Origin: Synergistaceae bacterium | Lineage (GTDB): Bacteria; Synergistota; Synergistia; Synergistales; Aminobacteriaceae | Reading direction: 5' to 3' | Assembly (NCBI GenBank): GCA_018436725.1 | Contig: JAHDKT010000002.1 | Span: 20,013-84,012, forward strand | Length of the DNA: 64,000 bases | Shown here: piece after piece, positions 54,453 to 62,572 of the stretch | Layout: every line of letters begins with the position of its first letter | Position numbering within the stretch: the stretch's first letter is position 1 | The notes under the pieces: model-generated | Databases searched by the model: none | Told to the model about the DNA's origin: nothing | The model's input: the letters and a program-made list of their open reading frames with translations, nothing else | Translations under genes and position numbers: made by a program

Positions 54453-55271
54453 ATGAGCAAGTTTGTAATCGGTGTAATCCAGGTGGATACTCAGGACGAC
54501 AAAGAAAAAAATACCGCGGCTCTTTCCCGGTATATCGACGAGGCGGCGGCGCACGGAGCAAAGATGGTGGCTATGCCTGAAAACGTCCACTATATCGGCT
54601 CCAAGGAGGGAACTTTCGCGAACGCCGAACCGATTCCGGGCCCTATGTCGGAGTTTTTTTCCGTAAAGGCGAAAGAGCACGGTATATGGCTCCACTGCGG
54701 AAGCATCGGCGAACGTATTCCCGATGAAAAAAAGCTGTACAACACATCGCTGTTGATGAACCCGAAAGGGGAAATCGTCGGGCGGTACGAAAAAATTCAT
54801 CTTTACGACGTCGATATCGAAAACGGCCCTTCCACCAGAGAATCCGACACGAAAAAAAACGGAAAGAACATCGTCGTATGCGATACGGATTTCGGCAAGG
54901 TCGGCCTCTCCATTTGCTACGACATGCGGTTCCCCGAGCTGTACCGCATAATGGCGATCCGCGGCGCCAAGATCATGTTCGTGCCCGCGAATTACACCAT
55001 GTTCACAGGAAAAGACCACTGGGAAGTCATTTTGCGAACGCGCGCGATCGAAAACCAGTGCTACATAGTAGCGCCCGCGCAGATAGGTAAAAAGCCGGCG
55101 TTTCAGTCCTACGGACGTTCGATGGTCGTCAACCCGTGGGGGACGGTCCTGTGCACCGCGCAAGACGGGGAAGGAGTCGTCTACGCCGAAATCGACACGG
55201 AGTATGTCGACGCGGTACGTTCGCAGCTTCCGAGCCTCCCGAACCGTCGCCCGGAAGCATACGCATGGTAA
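54453..55271 (+). CDS. Nitrilase-superfamily carbon-nitrogen hydrolase
   Basis: A 272-aa amidase of the nitrilase superfamily with the complete catalytic triad Glu43 (MPENVHY), Lys114 (RYEKIHLYD) and Cys155 (LSICYDMRFPELYR). The sequence around it resembles omega-amidase/Nit-type members that hydrolyse small omega-amides. It is cytosolic. AAGGAGG precedes the ATG. It is followed after 43 bases by a creatininase homologue and then a TRAP system, which suggests cleavage of an imported amide. Confidence 0.92.
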   Translation: MSKFVIGVIQVDTQDDKEKNTAALSRYIDEAAAHGAKMVAMPENVHYIGSKEGTFANAEPIPGPMSEFFSVKAKEHGIWLHCGSIGERIPDEKKLYNTSLLMNPKGEIVGRYEKIHLYDVDIENGPSTRESDTKKNGKNIVVCDTDFGKVGLSICYDMRFPELYRIMAIRGAKIMFVPANYTMFTGKDHWEVILRTRAIENQCYIVAPAQIGKKPAFQSYGRSMVVNPWGTVLCTAQDGEGVVYAEIDTEYVDAVRSQLPSLPNRRPEAYAW

Positions 55272-55314
55272 TTGGAATCTATTTTTCACATAAAAATTCA
55301 GGGAGGAAATCGCC

Positions 55315-56043
55315 ATGCAAATGAAAGAAATGAATATGATCGACTTTCGCGAGGAAATCGCAAAAACACACGCCATGCTCATACCTCTCGGCGCTTTCGA
55401 AGTATGGGGGCCGCATCTTCCCGTCGGAGCGGATACTTTGGTGGCCGAAGAAATCGCCGACCGCATTTCCGAACGCATAGGCTGGATCGTCGGCCCCTCC
55501 CTTCCGGTGGGCTATTCCGAGAGCCTGTACTTCAAGGAAGGAGGAACCATCTCCGTCCGTCCGGAGACTCTGAAGACATACCTCGTCGATATCCTCGACA
55601 GCCTTATCGAAAACGGAGTCGACCGGTTTTGTTTCGTCAGCCCCCACCTCGGAAACGTTCCGGTCGTCACGCAGGTCGCCGTACATCTTCGCAAAACCCG
55701 AAACATCAAATGCTGTCTCATCGACTGGTGGAGAATCATCCAACCCCTCTGCACGAAAGAAGGCATCCTCCAATACGAGGGGAAAATGGCCCACGGCCAC
55801 GCAAGCGAAGCGGGTACGTCCACGTTCCTCTATCTTCGTCCGGATCTCGTCAAATTCGATCGCGCGTTGAAAGTGGAGCCTCTGCCGGACGCATACCCCG
55901 ATATTCCTCGATTCACGCTGACCAATGAACTGTACGAGGATGCCGTTATCGGCGACGGGACCGTCGCCACAAGAGAAAAGGGGGAGCTGATCGTCAATAA
56001 AACCGTGGATCGCGTCGTGGAATTTTTGAAACAGTGGAAGTAA
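55315..56043 (+). CDS. Creatininase-family protein with altered metal site
   Basis: A 242-aa protein of the creatininase/amidohydrolase family (IPLGAFEVWGPHLPVGAD at 23-40, VSPHLGN with His111, GHASEAGTS at 161-169). In creatininase the first motif supplies Glu, His and Asp at spacing 2 and 9. Here Glu29 and Asp40 are kept but the His is Trp31, and NGHGGN has become SPHLGN. One of the two metal sites is probably lost or rebuilt. Substrate unknown; family members open cyclic amides or deformylate. An AGGGAGGA site lies before the ATG. Confidence 0.82.
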   Translation: MQMKEMNMIDFREEIAKTHAMLIPLGAFEVWGPHLPVGADTLVAEEIADRISERIGWIVGPSLPVGYSESLYFKEGGTISVRPETLKTYLVDILDSLIENGVDRFCFVSPHLGNVPVVTQVAVHLRKTRNIKCCLIDWWRIIQPLCTKEGILQYEGKMAHGHASEAGTSTFLYLRPDLVKFDRALKVEPLPDAYPDIPRFTLTNELYEDAVIGDGTVATREKGELIVNKTVDRVVEFLKQWK

Positions 56044-56102
56044 GCGCTGCTGAAAGAATCAAGCATAACGGCGTCATACAAATTCTTAAGGAGGCGATTC
56101 TT

Positions 56103-57206
56103 TTGCGTAAGACCATATCGGCGGTTCTGACCATGCTCCTGTCGACCCTGTTGTTTGCAGGCGCGCCCGTGGAAGGGGCTTTGAAGAACGAGTACAAGCT
56201 CAACTGCAACCTGACCGAAAACACCGTATGGGGCCAGGGGACGGCTATGTTCGTCAAGCTTGTTGCAGAGAAAACCGACGGCAAAGTCAACATCAAACCG
56301 TACTATTCGGCGCAGCTTACCAGCGGCAAACAGACGAACGAACTGCTCATGCTGCGCAACGGATCCATCGACTTCTCCTACGCGGGACCGGCCAACTGGT
56401 CGACGCAGCTTCCCGCGATGAATCTGTTCACCTTGCCGTGGTTCATCGCGTCCACCGGCGACACTCAGAAGGCGATGGAAGCCATCGTCCGCGGAAAATC
56501 GGGGAAGATGCTCGAAGAGATCGCGGCCAAAGCGGGCGTCACCGTCTTCGGCTGGGGGTACAACGCTCCGCGGCAGCTTCATTCCAACAGACCTCTCAGA
56601 ACTCCGGAGGACATGAAAGGGCTGAAGATCCGCTTCGTCTCCTCTCCTCTGTATAAGGACACCCTCGAAGCTCTCGGCACCAACGGGGTCAACATCAACT
56701 GGAGCGAAGCCGTCACCGCGTTTCAGCAGGGACTTGTCGACGCCGGGGAAAATCCGTACAACGTCATTATTCCATATCGCGTCTACGAATTTCATAAGTA
56801 CATAACGGAATGGGATTATACGTGCGCAGCCATGTTCTTCGTGGCCAATACGAAAGTCTGGAACTCTTTCGACGCCGAAACGCAGAAAATTCTCAGGGAA
56901 TGCGCCGAGGAGGCCGGCGTCTACACCGGAATGCTCAATCGCCTCGGATTCGACGACGGAACGGCGTACAAGTGGCTGGAGGAAAGAGGGCTTCTTCCTC
57001 AGGACCAGAATATGATTCCGCACGACCCGCGCAAACTGCTCGAAGATAACGGCGTCACCATAATCAAGCTCTCGCCGGAAGAAATCGGAGCGTTCAGAAA
57101 AGCTACCAAGAGCGCGTTCGACAAGCATGTCAAGCTCGTCGGAGAGGAACTTGTCCAGCTCGCCAGAGAGGATATGGCCGCCGCCGGCCTCAAGATCGAC
57201 GACTGA
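56103..57206 (+). CDS. TRAP transporter substrate-binding protein (TAXI/DctP-like)
   Basis: A 367-aa exported binding protein of the DctP family: signal peptide (about 1-27), KTDGKVNIKPYYSAQL, GSIDFSYAGPANW and the MKGLKIRFVSSPLYKDTLEALG region with the substrate Arg. Start is TTG at 56103, 8 bases after AAGGAGG; earlier in-frame codons lie inside the creatininase gene. It follows that gene after 59 bases and so belongs to the same transcript as the hydrolases. Confidence 0.9.
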   Translation: MRKTISAVLTMLLSTLLFAGAPVEGALKNEYKLNCNLTENTVWGQGTAMFVKLVAEKTDGKVNIKPYYSAQLTSGKQTNELLMLRNGSIDFSYAGPANWSTQLPAMNLFTLPWFIASTGDTQKAMEAIVRGKSGKMLEEIAAKAGVTVFGWGYNAPRQLHSNRPLRTPEDMKGLKIRFVSSPLYKDTLEALGTNGVNINWSEAVTAFQQGLVDAGENPYNVIIPYRVYEFHKYITEWDYTCAAMFFVANTKVWNSFDAETQKILRECAEEAGVYTGMLNRLGFDDGTAYKWLEERGLLPQDQNMIPHDPRKLLEDNGVTIIKLSPEEIGAFRKATKSAFDKHVKLVGEELVQLAREDMAAAGLKIDD

Positions 57207-57374
57207 TTCCGCGCCGCGCGCGAAGAGGAACTTCTCTTCGCGCGCCTTTCCGAACAGATTTCCGATACGCTTTTCGGCGCCTCGCGATCGGCGGGAGCCG
57301 AGAATTTAGACGATAACTGAAACGTCCGCATGAAAAAAGCGTTCGCTACGAAAAATAGAAACGGGGGATCGGTT

Positions 57375-57851
57375 GTGAAATCCTTTCTTTGGTGCGTCGA
57401 TCATCTCGAGGAGGCTTTTTCGGCGCTCCTTATTCTGGTCATGTCGACCTTCGCCTTCATCAACGTAATATCCCGCTACGTCATAGATCTCTCTCTCAAT
57501 TTTACGGAAGAACTCAACGTATACTTCTTCGTATGGCTCACATTCCTCGGAAGCGCTTGGGCAGCGCGAAGAGGAGGGCACATGGCGGTCAACATACTGT
57601 ACGATGTTTTTCCTCGCAAGTTCCGTCGTTTTCTGTACCTTCTCATTCAATCCGTTTCCATCGTATTTTTTATTGCCCTGGGGTACTGCGGCTATCTGGA
57701 AATACTCGATGAAATCGCTCTCGACGCCATGACGGAGACGTTGGTCGTACCGGTCTGGTGGTTCACAAGCTCCATTCCCGTCGGCTCCGCTCTGTTTATT
57801 GTACGAACAATTCAAAAAACAGCCGAAGACCTTAAGAACGGCGCATATTAA
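57375..57851 (+). CDS. TRAP transporter small permease (DctQ type)
   Basis: A 158-aa four-helix DctQ subunit with the conserved NFTEELNVYFFVWLTFLGSAW segment and a C-terminal helix. I chose GTG at 57375, which has GGGGGA 7 bases upstream; an ATG 15 codons earlier lacks a site. It starts 168 bases after the binding-protein gene and ends 18 bases before the large permease. Confidence 0.85.
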   Translation: MKSFLWCVDHLEEAFSALLILVMSTFAFINVISRYVIDLSLNFTEELNVYFFVWLTFLGSAWAARRGGHMAVNILYDVFPRKFRRFLYLLIQSVSIVFFIALGYCGYLEILDEIALDAMTETLVVPVWWFTSSIPVGSALFIVRTIQKTAEDLKNGAY

Positions 57852-57869
57852 AGAGAGGAGAAGAAGACG

Positions 57870-59162
57870 ATGCGATCACTCATCAACGATCCGGCGTTCT
57901 GGCTGTTGTTTCTGTTTCTTGTTCCTCTGATGTTGAAACTTCCGATCGCGCTCGCCATGGGATCGTCCGCCGCTTTCACGATATGGTGGTGGGATCTCGG
58001 ATGGCAGAGTATCTCGTACTCCTTTTTCGCCAACGTAGCGAAAGTACCGCTGCTCGCCATCCCCTTCTTCGTTTTGGCGGGCGCCATTATGGAAAAAGCG
58101 GGTATCGCGGTCCGACTCATCAACTTCGTAAAGGAGTGCGTCGGGAGCATGACGGGCGGCCTTGCGATCGGGACGATATTGGTCGCCACCTTCTGGGGAG
58201 CGATCAGCGGCTCCGGTCCGGCGACCGTGGCGGTCATCGGAGTCATTCTCATTCCGGGAATGGTCGCGGCGGGCTACGACAAGGCGTTCGCCACGTCGGT
58301 CGTCAGCGTTTCCTCCGGTATCGCGATCATCATCCCCCCCAGCATCTCCTTCATCGTCTACGCCTCGATTACGGGAGTCTCCATAGGAGCGCTTTTCGCC
58401 GCCGGCATCATACCGGGCCTGATCGTGGCGATCTGTCTTTGCGTCAGCGCGTGGTTCACCTCCCGCAAAAACGATTGGAGAGGAGAGCCGCGAAAGGGGC
58501 GATTCTGGCAAGCGTTCCGCGATGCGATATGGGCGATCCTCTCGCCGGTCATTATCCTGGGAGGCATTTACGGCGGAGTTTTCACGCCTACGGAAGCGGC
58601 GGCCGTCTCGATTTTTTACGGCTTGTTCGTCGGTGTTTTCATCTACCATTCCATCACATTAAAAGGCCTTTACGAACTGCTTTCTTTCTCCGCGCGCACC
58701 AGCTCCGTCGTCATGATCATGATAGGGATGGGAGGGTTATACGCCTGGGCGGCCCAAACAGTAGGCCTGATCGACAAGGTTGCCGGTCTGCTTCTTTCGA
58801 TCTCCACCAACCCGAACGTCGTCCTCCTCCTCATCAATATCCTGCTGCTCATTGCAGGGATGCTTATTGGCGGCAACTCCATATTTTATATATTTATTCC
58901 GCTTTTCATTCCAATAATGCAGTATTTTCAATGGAACCCGATCTGGTTCGGCATCATGTGCACGGTCAATATTGCGATCGGGCAGATAACGCCGCCCGTA
59001 GCCGCCAATCTTTTCGTGGGAATAAGCATAAGCGATCTGTCCATGGAACAGATCACCCCGCGAGTCATTCCTCTTCTCGTCGCCTCCGTCGTCGCTCTGG
59101 CGATCATCGCGGCGTTTCCCGAGCTAAGCCTCTTCCTTCCGCGAAGCCTGGGCATCCTGTAA
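57870..59162 (+). CDS. TRAP transporter large permease (DctM type)
   Basis: A 430-aa DctM-family permease with about twelve helices and the motifs FFVLAGAIMEKAGIAVRLI, GAISGSGPATVAVIG, IPPSISFIVYASITGVS and ITPPVAANLFVGI. An AGAGAGGAGAAG site precedes the ATG. It ends the M20/nitrilase/creatininase/TRAP cluster and is followed by a long hairpin. Confidence 0.93.
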   Translation: MRSLINDPAFWLLFLFLVPLMLKLPIALAMGSSAAFTIWWWDLGWQSISYSFFANVAKVPLLAIPFFVLAGAIMEKAGIAVRLINFVKECVGSMTGGLAIGTILVATFWGAISGSGPATVAVIGVILIPGMVAAGYDKAFATSVVSVSSGIAIIIPPSISFIVYASITGVSIGALFAAGIIPGLIVAICLCVSAWFTSRKNDWRGEPRKGRFWQAFRDAIWAILSPVIILGGIYGGVFTPTEAAAVSIFYGLFVGVFIYHSITLKGLYELLSFSARTSSVVMIMIGMGGLYAWAAQTVGLIDKVAGLLLSISTNPNVVLLLINILLLIAGMLIGGNSIFYIFIPLFIPIMQYFQWNPIWFGIMCTVNIAIGQITPPVAANLFVGISISDLSMEQITPRVIPLLVASVVALAIIAAFPELSLFLPRSLGIL

Positions 59163-59179
59163 AGTTCTCTTCAAATAGC

Positions 59180-59247
59180 GGGCCCCGAGACGAAAACAAC
59201 GAAAATGGACACGAAAACGTTTCTTCGTTGTTTCGACTCGGGCCCGA
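59180..59247. terminator. Long convergent hairpin after the second TRAP operon
   Basis: About 25-bp imperfect stem (CGGGCCC...CAACGAA with its complement, one mismatch and two single-base bulges) around a 15-base loop, between the converging DctM and MATE genes. It lacks a U-tract but is ideally placed to end both transcripts. Confidence 0.7.
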
Positions 59248-59263
59248 CAGCGGTCGACATTCC

Positions 59264-60646
59264 CTATGCCCGTGGTTCGGACTGATATTGGGAATTCGTC
59301 TTGAAGGCTTTTTGCAGCCGCAGCACCAGCGGAAGCGCCACGGCGAGGCTTCCGGCCTCCGCGAAGGGGACGCTCATCCAGATGCCGGCCGTGCCGAAGA
59401 GCCGCGGAAGCAGCAGAAGCGCCGCTCCCAGCAGACCGAGGCTCCGGAGAAACGAAACGAGCGCCGATTCCCGGGCGGCCCCCAACGCGGTGAAGAGAGC
59501 CGACGCCAGCATGGTATAGCCGTTCATCAGAAAGCCGAGCGAGAGAATCCGCGCCCCCTGCGATACAAGCTCCGCGATCTCCGGACGGTCCGGGACGAGC
59601 AGCCCGGCGAAGGCCCCCGACGCGAACGACGCAAACGCCCACCCGGCGACGCCGACGACGAACCCGGCCCTGCGGGCGATCCTCCACGACGCAAGAATCC
59701 GCGCGCCGTCCCCCGCCCCTTTGGCTATGGCCACGAGCGGCCCCAGTCCGATGGCGAACCCCGTCAGCACCATCGTCTCCAGCAGCACGAGATACCCGAT
59801 CACGGCGAAGGCCGCGACGCCGGACGCTCCCAGGTGTTCGAGGAGCAGAGCGTTGAAGAGCCAGAGCACGATCGCCCCCGAAAGCTGGGAGATCATCTCC
59901 GAACTTCCGTTCCCCAGCATGGAGGGGAGTTCGCCCGGGTGAAAGCGTGGGCGGACGAAGCTGAACACGGACCTCCCCGAGAGGACGTACGCCAGCGCGC
60001 CCCCCGTCGCGACGAGCGCCGCGAGTCCGCTCGCCGTCGCCGCCCCCTCCGTCCCCATGCCGAGGACCGCCAGAAAGAGCCAGTCGAGCACCACGTTCAC
60101 GACGTTCCCCAGCAGACTGAAGAGGAGCGCCCATCCCGCCTTCCCCTCGCCCCGGAAGAAGATCATCAACCCGATGTTTCCCATGCTGAACGCATAGAAC
60201 CAGAGCATGCGCCCCAGATACCCCCCGGCGAGCGGAAGCAGCGCGCCGTCGGCCTTCAGCAGGAACAGCACGGGGTCGAGAAAGAACGCGAGGCCCAGCG
60301 CGAGCAGCGCCGCCCCCGCAGCGAGGAAGACTATCGTCGCGGAGAATATCCGCGCCGCGTCGTCGGGGTCGCCCGCGCCCAGCCGATGCCCCGCGAGGGT
60401 CGAGCCCCCCACGCCCGTCATGACGGCGAACCCCAGAAAGAGATAAAGCACCGGGACGGTGAGGTTGACCGCCGCGAGGCCTTCCGGGCCGACATAGCGG
60501 CCGATGAAGAAGCCGTCGACCATGATGATCGACGTCGTCAGCACCATGTTCACTATCGCGGGAACGGCGTTCGAGAAAAAAGCGCGCGCCACGGGCATCG
60601 TGGCGATGGCTGGAAGCTCCGGCCGGTTGGTGTGTGTGTACGACAT
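59264..60646 (-). CDS. MATE-family multidrug exporter
   Basis: A 460-aa twelve-helix MATE transporter in two halves (NAVPAIVNMVLTTSIIMVDGFF in helix 1; GVGGSTLAGHRLGAGDPDDA). It is distinct from the MATE gene at 18477 and closer to the NorM/DinF-like bacterial group. GGGAGGG precedes the ATG. It follows an AraC/GyrI-type regulator by 64 bases on the same strand, the usual arrangement for drug-inducible export. Confidence 0.9.
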   Translation of the reverse strand: MSYTHTNRPELPAIATMPVARAFFSNAVPAIVNMVLTTSIIMVDGFFIGRYVGPEGLAAVNLTVPVLYLFLGFAVMTGVGGSTLAGHRLGAGDPDDAARIFSATIVFLAAGAALLALGLAFFLDPVLFLLKADGALLPLAGGYLGRMLWFYAFSMGNIGLMIFFRGEGKAGWALLFSLLGNVVNVVLDWLFLAVLGMGTEGAATASGLAALVATGGALAYVLSGRSVFSFVRPRFHPGELPSMLGNGSSEMISQLSGAIVLWLFNALLLEHLGASGVAAFAVIGYLVLLETMVLTGFAIGLGPLVAIAKGAGDGARILASWRIARRAGFVVGVAGWAFASFASGAFAGLLVPDRPEIAELVSQGARILSLGFLMNGYTMLASALFTALGAARESALVSFLRSLGLLGAALLLLPRLFGTAGIWMSVPFAEAGSLAVALPLVLRLQKAFKTNSQYQSEPRA

Positions 60647-60710
60647 GGTTACCCTCCCTGATCGAATGATATGCGGGAGGATACAGGAAGAGGGGAGGGC
60701 GCGCTTCTGA

Positions 60711-61568
60711 TTATGTGCTCAATGGAATCGCGAGGTCCATCGAAACGGCGCCGAGCGTCTGATCGCAGCCCGAATACAGCTCGAGAACGCCGCCTTCTCC
60801 GAGTTCGAACTCGCGCCGGGGCATCCAGACGAGCATGATCTCCTGGTAGAAACGCGCCACCTCCGATACCGGCCCGGTGAAGGGGAAGAAAAGCCACGAG
60901 CGCGCTGGAACGCGGAGACAGGGAGGGTGTTCGTCGTCGGGGACGACGATGCAGAGATCGTAGACGCAGCTTCTTTCGGGCGTCACCAGCGGGTTGTCGT
61001 AGGATATGCCGACGTAGCGCCGTTCGCCTCGAACGGGGATGGTTTGGGCATGCGCGGCGAACTCCGTCCACGCCCCCGGAAGGCCCTTGTAGCTTCCGAC
61101 GTAGCGCCGGCAGTGAAGGAAGAACTCCCCGAGGCTTCGCACCTCCGCCATGCGGTCGAAACGCCCGAGCAGCTCGTCCGTCGCCTGTTCGTCGAGCGCG
61201 CGGAGCCTCTCGTTGATACGGGAGTACACGTTTCCCGTGCGACAGCGCGGGTCGCTCCGGAACTCGGAAGGCGTCTGGCCGAACGCGTCGAGAAAGACCA
61301 CCGCGAAGTTCGACGGGCTGTACCCGGCTTCGAGGGCGATCTCCGTCACGCTTCTGCCGGGATACAGGCGGAGTTCGTTCGCCGCCCATTCAAGGCGCAG
61401 ACGGCGGGCGAATCGGTACGGACTCTCTCCGAGCGCCGCCTTGAACATCCGCGAAAAGTAGAACCGCGAGTAGTTCACAGCGTCGGCGACGGCCTCGACG
61501 TCAAGATCTTCGGCAAGGTTCGAGCGGATGAAATTCACCGCCTTCCAGACGACGGCATGCATATCCAT
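60711..61568 (-). CDS. AraC-family regulator with GyrI-like ligand domain
   Basis: A 285-aa regulator of the Rob/SoxS-with-sensor type: N-terminal double helix-turn-helix (about 8-105; DVEAVADAVNYSRFYFSRMFK and VTEIALEAGYSPSNFAVVF) and a C-terminal GyrI-like/effector domain (about 110-285; RRYVGSYKGLPGAWTEF, then the YDLCIVV strand and PARSWLFF), which in BmrR-like proteins binds cationic drugs. GGAGGGGA lies 6 bases before the ATG. It probably activates the adjacent MATE gene. The toxin-like frame upstream runs 68 bases into it because of a frameshift. Confidence 0.9.
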   Translation of the reverse strand: MDMHAVVWKAVNFIRSNLAEDLDVEAVADAVNYSRFYFSRMFKAALGESPYRFARRLRLEWAANELRLYPGRSVTEIALEAGYSPSNFAVVFLDAFGQTPSEFRSDPRCRTGNVYSRINERLRALDEQATDELLGRFDRMAEVRSLGEFFLHCRRYVGSYKGLPGAWTEFAAHAQTIPVRGERRYVGISYDNPLVTPERSCVYDLCIVVPDDEHPPCLRVPARSWLFFPFTGPVSEVARFYQEIMLVWMPRREFELGEGGVLELYSGCDQTLGAVSMDLAIPLST

Positions 61569-61902
61569 GAACTTCCCCTCCGGCGAGCCTACGCTCTTCG
61601 TCCAGCTTCGAGATACACGAAATCATCCCCCTGACGGAGATGATGACTATTTTCATGACTTCCTTGTCGCGAACAAGCCCGTAGACGATGCGAAGACCGT
61701 CTTTCAACAGCTTGATCTTCAAATACCCCGCAAGACGGCTGTTTCGCCTGTTTCCCAAAGGTTTACCGTATCCTCCTTCGCTGTTCGGCAAAGGATTCCG
61801 CGACACCTTTTCGATGGCCTTGAGAACACGCGCCCTCCTGGTGGAATCAAGCGCGCGCAGATCCTGAAGCGCTTCGGGCAGATAGCGAATCGTCCATGTC
61901 AC
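61501..61902 (-). CDS. RelE/ParE-family toxin, apparently frameshifted near its end
   Basis: A 133-aa frame whose first 91 residues are a RelE/ParE-type toxin (MTWTIRYLPEALQDLRAL, then RLAGYLKIKLLKDGLRIVY and MKIVIISVR). Members cut ribosome-bound mRNA or block gyrase. The normal C-terminal strand is lost: after ISVR the frame reads GMISC... in place of the usual acidic end. One extra G in the five-G run (61627-61631) would restore RGDDFVYLEAGRRA and a TAG at 61589-61591, 20 bases before the AraC ATG. The start overlaps the antitoxin stop (ATGA). Either an inactivated toxin or a base-call error. Confidence 0.8.
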   Translation of the reverse strand: MTWTIRYLPEALQDLRALDSTRRARVLKAIEKVSRNPLPNSEGGYGKPLGNRRNSRLAGYLKIKLLKDGLRIVYGLVRDKEVMKIVIISVRGMISCISKLDEERRLAGGEVHGYACRRLEGGEFHPLEPCRRS

Positions 61903-62231
61903 TCGATCTCTACCTCCGGTACGGCCTCAAGCTCCGCTTCCGACATGGCGCATTCTCTCAAAACCTCTTCGTGGGAGAGCAGGACCGCTTCGTCGCAGGA
62001 CGACATCCGCCGCTCCGCTTCTAGAAAGAGCGCGTATTCGTCGAGGGTATCGGCTATTTGCCGGTAACGGTCGACCGACAGCAAAACGCAGGCCGGAACA
62101 TTGTTTTTGATGACGACTTTCACACCGTCCTCGTTGACCTCTTCGAAAATTTTCCCCGCCTCTCCGCGGTTGAACCTTGAGATGGGGATCAGCGAATCAA
62201 GCGCGGTTCTGATGGAGAGAGACGTTCTCAT
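61899..62231 (-). CDS. Phd/YefM-type antitoxin
   Basis: A 110-aa antitoxin: N-terminal Phd/YefM fold (SIRTALDSLIPISRFNRGEAG, NEDGVKVVIKNNVPACVLLS, VDRYRQI) for DNA binding and dimerisation and an acidic C-terminal tail that should wrap the toxin. GAAAGGAGTG precedes the ATG, and the stop overlaps the toxin start by 4 bases. A promoter with a small palindrome lies upstream. Confidence 0.88.
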   Translation of the reverse strand: MRTSLSIRTALDSLIPISRFNRGEAGKIFEEVNEDGVKVVIKNNVPACVLLSVDRYRQIADTLDEYALFLEAERRMSSCDEAVLLSHEEVLRECAMSEAELEAVPEVEIE

Positions 62232-62257
62232 GAATATTCACTCCTTTCATACCGGAA

Positions 62258-62286
62258 TGATACCAGAAAGACAGCTCGACAACAAG
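62258..62286 (-). promoter_or_regulatory. Promoter of the toxin-antitoxin operon
   Basis: Minus-strand TTGTTG (62281-62286), a 17-base spacer and TATCAT (62258-62263), 27 bases before the ATG. A small TCAT/ATGA inverted repeat overlaps the -10, a plausible antitoxin operator. Confidence 0.6.
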
Positions 62287-62572
62287 GAAAAATATCGTTA
62301 AATATATCAATTTTAAAAACAGTAAGGAAACTATTTTCGCGTAGATGAGTTGGAAATAACGAGAAAAACGCATGGAAGATCACTATAGATATGTGGAGAC
62401 GCGCTCTCCGAATATGTTCAGTCGCTTGTCGCTTCGGATCAGACGCACGAAATGGTATCTATCCTTCTCCGGTTGTTTCCGCCAATCCTGCGGGGGTGTC
62501 GCACATCTGTACGACAAGACTCGTGAGGAACGCTTCGGCCCCTATTGTCGACGGAAGCATAGCAAACTTCAT
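62287..62572. other. AT-rich gene-free stretch
   Basis: Composition drops sharply to AT-rich at about 62230, marking the left edge of the accessory end of the window. No supported gene is seen between the antitoxin promoter and the stop of the DUF4062 gene. Confidence 0.45.
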
